16,003 nt of DNA from the NCBI GenBank assembly GCA_964401355.1, contig CAYNYJ010000076.1, forward strand, positions 1 through 16,003. Direction: 5' to 3'. The DNA is from SZUA-152 sp964401355 (GTDB lineage Bacteria > Pseudomonadota > Gammaproteobacteria > SZUA-152). Within the stretch, counting starts at the first letter, position 1; the number at the start of each line of letters is the position of its first letter. The notes under the pieces are model-generated. The model was given only the letters and a program-made list of their open reading frames with translations, was not told where the DNA came from and did no database searches. Made by a program: the position numbers and the translations under genes. This document shows positions 1-7,737 of this stretch, in pieces.

Positions 1-56
1 CCAATGGTGCCGACGTTTAGATGCGGTTTCGTTCGTTCAAATTTTTCCTTGGACAC
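1..56 (-). CDS. tufA: Elongation factor Tu, 5' end only (second tuf copy)
   Basis: EF-Tu is the cytosolic GTPase that delivers aminoacyl-tRNA to the ribosomal A site. Only the first 18 codons are present, reading (M)SKEKFERTKPHLNVGTIG, the characteristic EF-Tu N-terminus just before the P-loop; the gene runs off the window at position 1. The start is GTG at 54-56, as in E. coli tuf genes, with an AAGGGG Shine-Dalgarno at 65-70, 8 nt upstream. The gap to the fusA stop (57-137) holds a short G+C hairpin (115-119 with 123-127) but no clear terminator or promoter, so it is most likely cotranscribed with fusA as the last gene of the str operon. A second tuf gene ends at the opposite edge of the window. 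Confidence 0.93.
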   Translation of the reverse strand, partial: MSKEKFERTKPHLNVGTI

Positions 57-137
57 GGTAACTACCCCTTATCTCAAAATTTCAATCAGTTTGTTAAAAA
101 GCGACGCTACTTTACGGCGACCCGCCGCAGGCAATGA

Positions 138-2231
138 CTATCTATTCATCACACCCTCAGCAACCCTTTTCGGCGCCTCGGCATACTGCTCAAATTCCAT
201 GGAATACGTGGCACGACCCTGAGTCGCAGAACGTAAATCCGTGGCATAACCAAACATTTCAGCCAAGGGCACAGCAGCGTGAATCACTTTACCCGCAGGC
301 CCGTCATCCATGCCATGCACGACGCCGCGGCGTCGATTCAGGTCACCCATCACGTCACCCATATAGTTTTCCGGGGTAACGACTTCAACCTTCATCACCG
401 GCTCCAGCAACACCGGGCTGGCGTCCGTTGCGCCATTCCTGAAACCCATGGAGGCGGCAATTTTAAACGCCATCTCATTCGAGTCAACATCATGGTAGGA
501 ACCATCGACCAAGGTCACCTTCACATCTACCATGGGGAAACCGGCTAATACTCCGTTTTCCATTTGTTCTGCAATGCCCTTGTCAATCGCGGCAATGTAT
601 TCACGAGGCACTGCCCCGCCGACGATGTCATTGACAAATTCGTAACCGGCACCCTGATCCCGCGGCTCCAACTCAAGCCACACATGCCCGTACTGACCAC
701 GACCACCCGACTGACGAACAAACTTGCCTTCCGCCTTGACGGATTTGCGAATCGTTTCGCGGTAGGCTACTTGCGGCGCTCCCACGCTGGCCCCGACACC
801 GAACTCACGTTTCATGCGTTCGACAATGATTTCCAGATGCAACTCACCCATCCCGGAAATAATCGTTTGACCGGACTCTCCATCGGTACGCACCCGAAAC
901 GAGGGATCTTCCTGCGCGAGCTTGCTCAGCGCGACACCCATTTTTTCCTGATCGACCGTGGTCTTGGGCTCGATGGCCACCGATATCACCGGCTCGGGAA
1001 ACTCCATCCGTTCCAGGCTGATGATCTTGGCCGGATCACACAGGGTGTCGCCTGTGGTGACATCCTTCAGCCCGACAGCAGCAGCGATGTCGCCGGCGCG
1101 AACCTCTTTAATTTCGTCACGATGATTGGCATGCATCTGCACAATACGGCCAAAACGTTCTTTTTTACCTTTCACCGGGTTAAAAACAAAATCACCCGTT
1201 TTGACCGTCCCCGAATACACCCGGAAGAAAGTTAACGTTCCCACAAAAGGATCCGTTGCAATCTTGAAGGCCAGCGCCGCAAACGGCTCGTCATCACTCG
1301 CATGACGCACACCTTCGCTAGCGGCCTTGTCATCCAGAAGGCCGTGTACTGCTGGCACATCCGTGGGCGCGGGCATGTAATAAACAACCGCATCCAGCAT
1401 CGCCTGCACACCTTTATTTTTAAAGGCGCTACCACAAAAACAGGGGACAATCTCATTGGCCAGGGTACGTAAGCGAATACCCAGGCGGATGTCCTCATCG
1501 GAGAGCTCGCTGGTGTCGAGATACTTCTCCATCAATTCGTCATTGGCTTCGGCCGCCGCCTCTACCATTTGCTCGCGCAACGCTTCCGCTTTTGCGCGCA
1601 GCTCTGCCGGAATCTCGCGAGACTCATAGGTTACACCGCGATCGGCTTCGTTCCAGTAGAGGGCCTTCATGCTGACCAGATCCACCAAACCTTCAAATTC
1701 TTCTTCCGCACCGATATTCAATTGCATCGGCACCGGGTTTGCGCCCAGACGCTCTTTCAACTGAGCCACCACGCGCAGAAAATCCGCACCCTGGCGATCC
1801 ATCTTATTCACGAACGCAATGCGCGGTACGTGATACTTATTCGCCTGCCGCCATACCGTCTCTGATTGCGGCTCTACACCACCTACGGCACAAAACACTG
1901 CGCAGGCACCATCCAACACACGCAGCGAACGCTCGACTTCGATGGTAAAGTCCACATGCCCCGGCGTATCAATAATATTGATACGGTACTTCGGGAACTG
2001 CTTGTCCATACCATTCCAGAAACAGGTCGTGGCGGCAGCGGTGATGGTAATTCCGCGCTCTTGCTCCTGCTCCATCCAGTCCATGGTGGCGGCGCCATCA
2101 TGGACTTCGCCGATCTTGTGCGACACACCCGTATAAAACAACACACGTTCGGTGGTGGTGGTTTTGCCCGCATCAATATGGGCCATAATGCCGATATTGC
2201 GATAGCGCTCAATGGGCGTCTGTCGTGCCAC
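138..2231 (-). CDS. fusA: Elongation factor G
   Basis: EF-G is the ribosomal translocase: its GTP hydrolysis moves tRNA-mRNA after peptide transfer, and with RRF it recycles ribosomes. The 697-residue protein matches the family length (704 in E. coli). Visible GTPase motifs: P-loop AHIDAGKT at 17-24, switch II-side RGITI at 59-63, DTPGH at 88-92, NKMD at 142-145; the C-terminal part has the expected GRGQYGHVWLE and GFRNGATDASPVLLEP stretches of domains IV and V. The start is GTG at 2229-2231, chosen because the EF-G N-terminus (MARQTPIERYRNIG) begins there and an AGGA Shine-Dalgarno (2239-2242) lies 7 nt upstream. The stop is TAG. The 155-bp gap to rpsG contains a small perfect hairpin (2283-2295) and otherwise nothing recognised. 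Third gene of the str operon. Confidence 0.98.
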   Translation of the reverse strand: MARQTPIERYRNIGIMAHIDAGKTTTTERVLFYTGVSHKIGEVHDGAATMDWMEQEQERGITITAAATTCFWNGMDKQFPKYRINIIDTPGHVDFTIEVERSLRVLDGACAVFCAVGGVEPQSETVWRQANKYHVPRIAFVNKMDRQGADFLRVVAQLKERLGANPVPMQLNIGAEEEFEGLVDLVSMKALYWNEADRGVTYESREIPAELRAKAEALREQMVEAAAEANDELMEKYLDTSELSDEDIRLGIRLRTLANEIVPCFCGSAFKNKGVQAMLDAVVYYMPAPTDVPAVHGLLDDKAASEGVRHASDDEPFAALAFKIATDPFVGTLTFFRVYSGTVKTGDFVFNPVKGKKERFGRIVQMHANHRDEIKEVRAGDIAAAVGLKDVTTGDTLCDPAKIISLERMEFPEPVISVAIEPKTTVDQEKMGVALSKLAQEDPSFRVRTDGESGQTIISGMGELHLEIIVERMKREFGVGASVGAPQVAYRETIRKSVKAEGKFVRQSGGRGQYGHVWLELEPRDQGAGYEFVNDIVGGAVPREYIAAIDKGIAEQMENGVLAGFPMVDVKVTLVDGSYHDVDSNEMAFKIAASMGFRNGATDASPVLLEPVMKVEVVTPENYMGDVMGDLNRRRGVVHGMDDGPAGKVIHAAVPLAEMFGYATDLRSATQGRATYSMEFEQYAEAPKRVAEGVMNR

Positions 2232-2386
2232 AACCTTTTCCTATTTACAAGACGGGCCGACCTGAGCTAAAGGCAGACATCTCGATATCGTATCGTTAAT
2301 CGGCCGACATTTTCGCCGACAAACAATCATCAATGTTAAAGAACAACCCTCACGGAAATGTCCGCGCAGGGGAAAACAGCAGCCAA

Positions 2387-2857
2387 CTACCAACGATAAT
2401 GTGAAAACGCCTTGTTGGCCTCCGCCATGCGATGCACGTCTTCACGCTTCTTGACTGCAGAACCACGACTCTCAATGGCATCCAGAATTTCACCCGCCAG
2501 ACGACGATCCATGGATTTTTCGCTGCGCTTACGGGCCGCTTCCACCAACCAGCGCATGGCCAGCGCCATGCGACGATCCGCACGCACTTCGACCGGCACC
2601 TGGTACGTTGCACCACCCACGCGGCGAGACTTGACCTCTACCATCGGGCGCACATTGTCTAGCGCCTTGTTCAGCATTTCTACAGGCTCGCCCTTGGCTT
2701 TATTCACCACCTGATCCAGCGCACCGTATACAACACGCTCGGCCACAGCCTTTTTACCGTCAAACATCAAAATATTGATGAACTTGGCCAACATCAGATC
2801 CTTGAATTTGGGATCTGGTAAAATGGTACGTTTGGGTATCGCTCTTCTTCTAGCCAT
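2387..2857 (-). CDS. rpsG: 30S ribosomal protein S7
   Basis: S7 nucleates assembly of the 30S head by binding the 3' major domain of 16S rRNA and lines the E-site mRNA exit. The 156-residue product has the usual length and the typical N-terminus MARRRAIPKRTILPDPKF and C-terminus ANKAFSHYRW. It starts at ATG 2855-2857 with only a weak GAG Shine-Dalgarno (2865-2867), which fits translational coupling to rpsL located 62 bp upstream. In E. coli, S7 is the feedback repressor of the str operon and binds the rpsL-rpsG gap; whether that holds here is inference. Stop TAG. Confidence 0.98.
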   Translation of the reverse strand: MARRRAIPKRTILPDPKFKDLMLAKFINILMFDGKKAVAERVVYGALDQVVNKAKGEPVEMLNKALDNVRPMVEVKSRRVGGATYQVPVEVRADRRMALAMRWLVEAARKRSEKSMDRRLAGEILDAIESRGSAVKKREDVHRMAEANKAFSHYRW

Positions 2858-2898
2858 CTGATTACTCGATTCCGGTCATCAATTGATATAAATTATTT

Positions 2899-2921
2899 AA
2901 GGCGTCTTAGGTGGGACGCTT
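2899..2921 (-). promoter_or_regulatory. Hairpin in the rpsL-rpsG gap, possible S7 site
   Basis: A stem GCGTC/GACGC (2915-2919 with 2902-2906, extendable by a G-U and an A-U pair) with an 8-nt loop lies at the end of rpsL and just upstream of rpsG. In E. coli the rpsL-rpsG gap carries the S7 autoregulatory site, so the position fits, but the E. coli structure is more complex and I cannot match its details. No U-run follows, so it is not a terminator. Confidence 0.3.
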
Positions 2922-3291
2922 ACTTAGGACGCTTGGTACCGTACTTGGAACGACCCTGGCGACGATCTGCCACTGCCGACGTATCCAGGCTACCGCGCAC
3001 GGTGTGATAACGCACACCTGGCAAATCCTTTACACGACCACCGCGGATCAAAATCACCGAGTGCTCTTGCAAATTATGGCCTTCACCGCCGATGTACGTC
3101 GTCACTTCCTGTCCATTGGTCAGCCGTACACGCGCCACCTTACGTAAAGCGGAGTTTGGCTTTTTAGGTGTCGTGGTATAAACACGCGTACACACGCCAC
3201 GTTTTTGTGGGCAAGCATCCAGCGCCGGCACATTACTTTTTACAATTTGGCGCTTACGGCCCTTGCGAACTAACTGATTAACCGTTGGCAT
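2920..3291 (-). CDS. rpsL: 30S ribosomal protein S12
   Basis: S12 sits at the 30S decoding centre and controls tRNA selection accuracy. The 123-residue product has the family length (124 in E. coli) with the conserved TPKKPNSALRK and GGRVKDLPGVRYHTVRG segments. The residues where streptomycin resistance arises, Lys43 and Lys88 (counting Met), and Pro91 are all wild type, so a susceptible allele is predicted. Asp90, the residue methylthiolated in many bacteria, is present. It starts at ATG 3289-3291 with GGAG (3300-3303) 8 nt upstream. First gene of the str operon, 172 bp after rpoC, with its own promoter at 3411-3439. Confidence 0.98.
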   Translation of the reverse strand: MPTVNQLVRKGRKRQIVKSNVPALDACPQKRGVCTRVYTTTPKKPNSALRKVARVRLTNGQEVTTYIGGEGHNLQEHSVILIRGGRVKDLPGVRYHTVRGSLDTSAVADRRQGRSKYGTKRPK

Positions 3292-3373
3292 TTAGTCAAC
3301 TCCAACCCTTATATAATAAGAAAGCTCAAACAGAGAGCCCATATAGTCTGAAAATAAATCTTGCCTATAAAGC

Positions 3374-3397
3374 AACAGGCGGGAGAATCCGCCTGTT
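3374..3397 (-). terminator. Terminator-shaped hairpin in the rpsL leader
   Basis: Perfect 9-bp stem AACAGGCGG/CCGCCTGTT (3389-3397 with 3374-3382) around a 6-nt loop, followed in the direction of transcription by GCTTTATA, a short broken U-run. It could end rpoC read-through transcription. However it lies downstream of the rpsL promoter, starting about 7 nt after the expected transcription start, so it would also sit at the very 5' end of str mRNA, where it may act as an attenuator or protect the transcript from decay. The weak U-run makes efficient intrinsic termination uncertain. Confidence 0.42.
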
Positions 3398-3410
3398 CCA
3401 AGGAGCGCAA

Positions 3411-3439
3411 ATTTTAGGCGTATGGGGCTTAACTGTCAA
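3411..3439 (-). promoter_or_regulatory. Sigma70 promoter of the str operon (rpsL promoter)
   Basis: Consensus -35 TTGACA (3434-3439), a 17-bp spacer (3417-3433) and -10 TAAAAT (3411-3416, five of six consensus bases) point towards rpsL. The bases after the -10 box read TTGCGC, a G+C-rich discriminator typical of stable-RNA and ribosomal-protein promoters that are inhibited by ppGpp/DksA; this regulatory reading is inference. Transcription should start near 3404-3406, giving a leader of about 115 nt before rpsL. The region upstream of the -35 box is not A+T rich, so no UP element is evident. Confidence 0.87.
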
Positions 3440-3443
3440 GCCC
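3425..3443. repeat. Inverted repeat over the rpsL promoter -35 box
   Basis: Six-bp perfect inverted repeat (GGGCTT 3425-3430, AAGCCC 3438-3443) with a 7-nt centre; the -35 hexamer overlaps the centre and the inner edge of one arm. In RNA reading through from rpoC it would form a hairpin 20 nt after the stop codon, but no U-run follows it. It could be an operator, part of the rpoC 3' end, or chance. Confidence 0.4.
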
Positions 3444-3463
3444 ACAAACCCCCTTCTCAACGC

Positions 3464-6400
3464 TTAACTCAAGACTTCTTCGGCTCCCGTCGATCCTTCC
3501 GCATTCCCCTCGGCAGGCACGGCTGCAGGCATCACCTCTTCGGCAGCCCGCAGAGCCGCTGCCTCGGATTCCGACTTGGCATCTGCCGCGGCTTTGCGCG
3601 TACGCTCTTTGTGGTAGGCCAAGCCTGTACCAGCCGGAATCAAACGCCCAACGATGACATTTTCCTTCAGGCCGCGCAGTCGATCCACCTTACCGCTCAC
3701 CGCAGCCTCGGTCAGCACGCGCGTCGTCTCCTGGAAAGACGCCGCGGAAATGAAGGATTCCGTGGCCAGCGAAGCTTTGGTGATACCCAGCAACAACGGC
3801 TGATAAGTGGCAGGCATCTTGCCTTTGGCCTCAACCTTCTCGTTTTCTTCGAGAATGCGTGTCCGTTCCAGCTGCTCGCCACGCAACAGCGGGGTGTCGC
3901 CCGGGTTCACGATTTCGGCACGACGCAACATCTGACGCACAATCACTTCGATATGCTTGTCATTGATCTTCACGCCCTGCAAACGATAAACCTCTTGCAC
4001 CTCGTTACCAATATAGGTCGCCAGTTCAGGAATACCCTTCAAACGCAGGATATCGTGCGGATCCGGTGCGCCATCGGCGATCACTTCACCCTTCTCCACA
4101 TGCTCACCTTCAAACGCGGTGATATGGCGCCACTTGGGGATCAAGGCCTCGTAATGATCACCCTCAGGCGGGGTGATAACCAGACGTTGCTTGCCCTTGG
4201 TTTCCTTGCCAAAAGACACGATGCCGGAAATTTCCGCCATGATGGACGGCTCTTTGGGCTTGCGCGCCTCGAACAATTCCGCCACACGCGGCAAACCACC
4301 GGTAATATCACGCGTCTTCGAAGACTCCTGCGGGATACGTGCAATCACGTCACCCACATTAACCACCGCGCCATCCTCCATACCGACGATGGCGCCCGCG
4401 GAGAGGATGTAATGCGCAGGAATTTCCGTGCCGGCAATGCACAAATCCTCACCTTTACCGTCCATCAATTTGACCATGGGGCGCAAATCCTTGGCGGCCG
4501 AACTGCGCTGCTTGGGATCGGTGACCACCAGACTGGACATGCCGGTAATATCGTCGGTCTCACGCTGTACGGTGACGCCTTCAGTGAAGTCGATAAATTG
4601 CAGCTTACCGGCCACCTCGGTAATCACCGGGTGAGTGTGCGGATCCCAGGTTGCCGCCACGGTACCGGCTGTAATTTCATCGTTATCGTGTACCGCAATT
4701 TCGGCGCCGTACGGCACTTTGTAACGTTCACGTTCACGGCCCTGGCCATCCAGCACGGTCAGCTCACCGGAACGGGAGACCGCCACCAGGTTGCCGTTGG
4801 TGCGCTCCACGGTCTTGATATTGTGCAAACGCACCGTACCGGACGATTTCACTTCGATATTATTGGCCGCTGCCGCACGAGAGGCCGCACCACCAATGTG
4901 GAAGGTACGCATGGTGAGCTGAGTGCCGGGTTCACCGATGGACTGCGCTGCCACCACACCCACCGCCTCGCCCTGATTGACGCGATGACCGCGACCCAGG
5001 TCACGACCGTAACACTGCGCACAGATGCCGTAACGGGTTTCGCAGGTAATGGCAGAACGTACCCAAACCTGATCCACGCCGTTGGTTTCCAGTATTTCCA
5101 CCATATCTTCGTCTAACAGGGTACCGGCAGGGAACAACACCTCATCAGTATTGGGGATCAAGATATCGACGGACGCGGTACGTCCCAGCACACGCTCGGC
5201 CAAGGGTTCCACGACATCACCACCTTCCACCAAAGGCTGCTTGAGCAGACCCCTTTCGGTACCACAATCTTCTTCCAGCACCACCAGATCCTGAGACACA
5301 TCCACCAGACGACGCGTCAGGTAACCGGAGTTAGCCGTCTTCAGCGCAGTATCGGCCAGCCCCTTACGCGCACCGTGAGTGGAGATAAAGTACTGCAACA
5401 CGTCCAGGCCTTCACGGAAGTTAGCAGTGATCGGCGTCTCGATAATAGAACCATCCGGCTTGGCCATCAGGCCACGCATACCGGACAACTGGCGAATCTG
5501 CGCCGGGCTACCACGGGCGCCGGAATCGGCCATCATGTACACCGAATTGAAGGACTTCTGCTTGACCGTCTCGCCTTCGGCATTAACCACGTCTTCAAAA
5601 CCCAGGCCATCCATCATCGCCTTGGCGATGGCGTCATTGGCCACGGACCAGATATCCACTACTTTGTTGTAGCGTTCGCCGTTGGTCACCAGACCGGAGA
5701 TGTACTGGTTTTCAATCTCTTTCACTTGCCCTTCAGCTGCGGCCAGCAATTCTGCCTTGGCCGGCGGAATCATCATGTCGTTGATGCCGAAGGACACCGA
5801 TGCCTTGGTGGATTGCCTGAAGCCCATGTACATCAGCTGATCCGCAAAAATCACGGTCTTCTTCAAACCAACACGACGATAAGCGGCATTGATGACGCCC
5901 GACACCGCTTTCTTGGTCATGGTGGTATTGACCAGATCAATACTCAAACCCCGCGGCATGAGCTCCATCAACAGGGCGCGACCCACGGTGGTTTCAATCA
6001 AGCGATGCTCTTCCACTTCGTCGCCATCATCATTTAACGTCACATCCAGCACCCGCACTTTCACTTTGGCGTGAATCGAGACGGCACCGGTCTCATAGGC
6101 ACGATGCACCTCGTTGATGCTCGCAAACACCATGCCCTCGCCTTTGGCGTTAATGCAGTCACGGGTCATGTAGTACAGACCCAACACCACGTCCTGCGAG
6201 GGAACGATGATGGGCTCGCCGTTGGCCGGCGACAACACGTTATTGGAGGATAACATCAGGGTACGCGTTTCCAACTGTGCCTCGATGGACAACGGCACGT
6301 GCACGGCCATTTGGTCACCATCAAAGTCGGCGTTAAACGCGGTACACACCAGCGGATGCAATTGAATCGCCTTGCCTTCGATCAACACCGGCTCAAAAGC

Positions 6401-7705
6401 CTGGATGCCCAGACGATGCAAGGTCGGCGCACGGTTCAACATGATCGGATGTTCGCGAATCACCTCTTCGAGGATATCCCACACCTCAGGGCCTTCACGC
6501 TCGACCATCTTCTTGGCGGCCTTGATGGTCGTCGCCAGGCCACGCAACTCCAGCTTGCTGAAGATGAACGGCTTGAACAATTCCAGGCCCATTTTCTTCG
6601 GCAAACCACATTGGTGCAGCTTCAGGGTGGGGCCCACCACGATCACTGAACGACCGGAGTAATCCACACGTTTGCCCAGCAAGTTTTGACGAAAACGACC
6701 CTGCTTGCCCTTGATCATATCGGCCAGGGATTTCAGCGGGCGTTTGTTGGAACCGGTGATGGCACGACCGCGACGGCCATTATCCAGCAGCGCATCCACA
6801 GATTCCTGCAACATGCGTTTTTCATTGCGCACGATAATATCCGGCGCATTCAGCTCCAGCAGACGGCGCAGACGGTTGTTACGGTTGATGGCACGACGAT
6901 ACAGATCGTTGAGATCGGAGGTCGCAAAACGACCACCGTCCAACGGCACCAGCGGCCGCAATTCCGGCGGCAACACGGGTAGCACGGTCATCACCATCCA
7001 CTCGGGACGGTTGCCGGAGGCGATGAAGGCTTCGATGAGCTTCAGACGCTTGGTGTACTTTTTGTACTTGGTCTCAGATTTGGTGGCCCCAATGTCTTCA
7101 CGAATCTGGATCACTTCGGACTTCAGCTCAATGGCCTTCAAAAGTTCGTAAACGGCCTCGGCACCCATGCGGGCATCGAACTCGTCGCCGTATTCTTCAA
7201 TGGCTTCAAGATACTGCTCATCGCTCAATAACTGGAATTTCTCCAGCTCGGTCATGCCCGGATTCACCACCACGAAGGCTTCAAAATACAGCACTCGCTC
7301 GATGTCACGCAGGGTCATGTCCAGCAACAGGCCGATACGCGACGGCAAGGACTTAAGGAACCAGATATGAGCTACCGGGCTGGCTAGCTCGATGTGCGCC
7401 ATGCGTTCACGACGCACTTTCGCCAGGGTCACTTCCACGCCGCATTTTTCGCAAATGACACCGCGATGCTTAAGCCGCTTGTATTTACCGCACAGGCATT
7501 CGTAATCTTTTACCGGGCCAAAAATTTTGGCACAGAACAAGCCGTCACGCTCGGGTTTGAACGTGCGGTAGTTAATGGTCTCTGGCTTTTTGACTTCGCC
7601 GTAGGACCAGGAGCGAATTTTTGCCGGCGAGGCCAGACCAATGCGAATCGCATCGAAGTCCAGAACCTGGCCCTGGTTACGCAAAATTTTGAGTAGATCT
7701 TTCAT
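3464..7705 (-). CDS. rpoC: DNA-directed RNA polymerase subunit beta'
   Basis: Beta' forms, with beta, the catalytic cleft of RNA polymerase. The 1413-residue protein is close to the E. coli length of 1407. The N-terminal zinc ribbon has Cys70, Cys72, Cys85 and Cys88. The catalytic loop NADFDGD at 458-464 supplies the three Asp residues that hold the active-site magnesium. The second zinc site is visible as EEDCGTERG and TCETRYGICAQC. The extreme C-terminus is a low-complexity Ala/Glu-rich tail, a variable part of the family. No intein or frameshift is present. It starts at ATG 7703-7705 with GGTGGAG 5 nt upstream and follows rpoB after 32 bp, so the two subunits are cotranscribed. Stop TAA at 3464. 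Confidence 0.99.
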   Translation of the reverse strand: MKDLLKILRNQGQVLDFDAIRIGLASPAKIRSWSYGEVKKPETINYRTFKPERDGLFCAKIFGPVKDYECLCGKYKRLKHRGVICEKCGVEVTLAKVRRERMAHIELASPVAHIWFLKSLPSRIGLLLDMTLRDIERVLYFEAFVVVNPGMTELEKFQLLSDEQYLEAIEEYGDEFDARMGAEAVYELLKAIELKSEVIQIREDIGATKSETKYKKYTKRLKLIEAFIASGNRPEWMVMTVLPVLPPELRPLVPLDGGRFATSDLNDLYRRAINRNNRLRRLLELNAPDIIVRNEKRMLQESVDALLDNGRRGRAITGSNKRPLKSLADMIKGKQGRFRQNLLGKRVDYSGRSVIVVGPTLKLHQCGLPKKMGLELFKPFIFSKLELRGLATTIKAAKKMVEREGPEVWDILEEVIREHPIMLNRAPTLHRLGIQAFEPVLIEGKAIQLHPLVCTAFNADFDGDQMAVHVPLSIEAQLETRTLMLSSNNVLSPANGEPIIVPSQDVVLGLYYMTRDCINAKGEGMVFASINEVHRAYETGAVSIHAKVKVRVLDVTLNDDGDEVEEHRLIETTVGRALLMELMPRGLSIDLVNTTMTKKAVSGVINAAYRRVGLKKTVIFADQLMYMGFRQSTKASVSFGINDMMIPPAKAELLAAAEGQVKEIENQYISGLVTNGERYNKVVDIWSVANDAIAKAMMDGLGFEDVVNAEGETVKQKSFNSVYMMADSGARGSPAQIRQLSGMRGLMAKPDGSIIETPITANFREGLDVLQYFISTHGARKGLADTALKTANSGYLTRRLVDVSQDLVVLEEDCGTERGLLKQPLVEGGDVVEPLAERVLGRTASVDILIPNTDEVLFPAGTLLDEDMVEILETNGVDQVWVRSAITCETRYGICAQCYGRDLGRGHRVNQGEAVGVVAAQSIGEPGTQLTMRTFHIGGAASRAAAANNIEVKSSGTVRLHNIKTVERTNGNLVAVSRSGELTVLDGQGRERERYKVPYGAEIAVHDNDEITAGTVAATWDPHTHPVITEVAGKLQFIDFTEGVTVQRETDDITGMSSLVVTDPKQRSSAAKDLRPMVKLMDGKGEDLCIAGTEIPAHYILSAGAIVGMEDGAVVNVGDVIARIPQESSKTRDITGGLPRVAELFEARKPKEPSIMAEISGIVSFGKETKGKQRLVITPPEGDHYEALIPKWRHITAFEGEHVEKGEVIADGAPDPHDILRLKGIPELATYIGNEVQEVYRLQGVKINDKHIEVIVRQMLRRAEIVNPGDTPLLRGEQLERTRILEENEKVEAKGKMPATYQPLLLGITKASLATESFISAASFQETTRVLTEAAVSGKVDRLRGLKENVIVGRLIPAGTGLAYHKERTRKAAADAKSESEAAALRAAEEVMPAAVPAEGNAEGSTGAEEVLS

Positions 7706-7737
7706 GGTTTCTCCACCTTTAAAACCTGATGACGCAT

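Noticed and set aside
3422..5116. Long plus-strand open frame of 564 codons opposite rpoC
   Set aside because: It lies wholly antisense to rpoC apart from its first codons, has no recognisable family and has shadow composition. It arises from the codon bias of the essential gene on the other strand.
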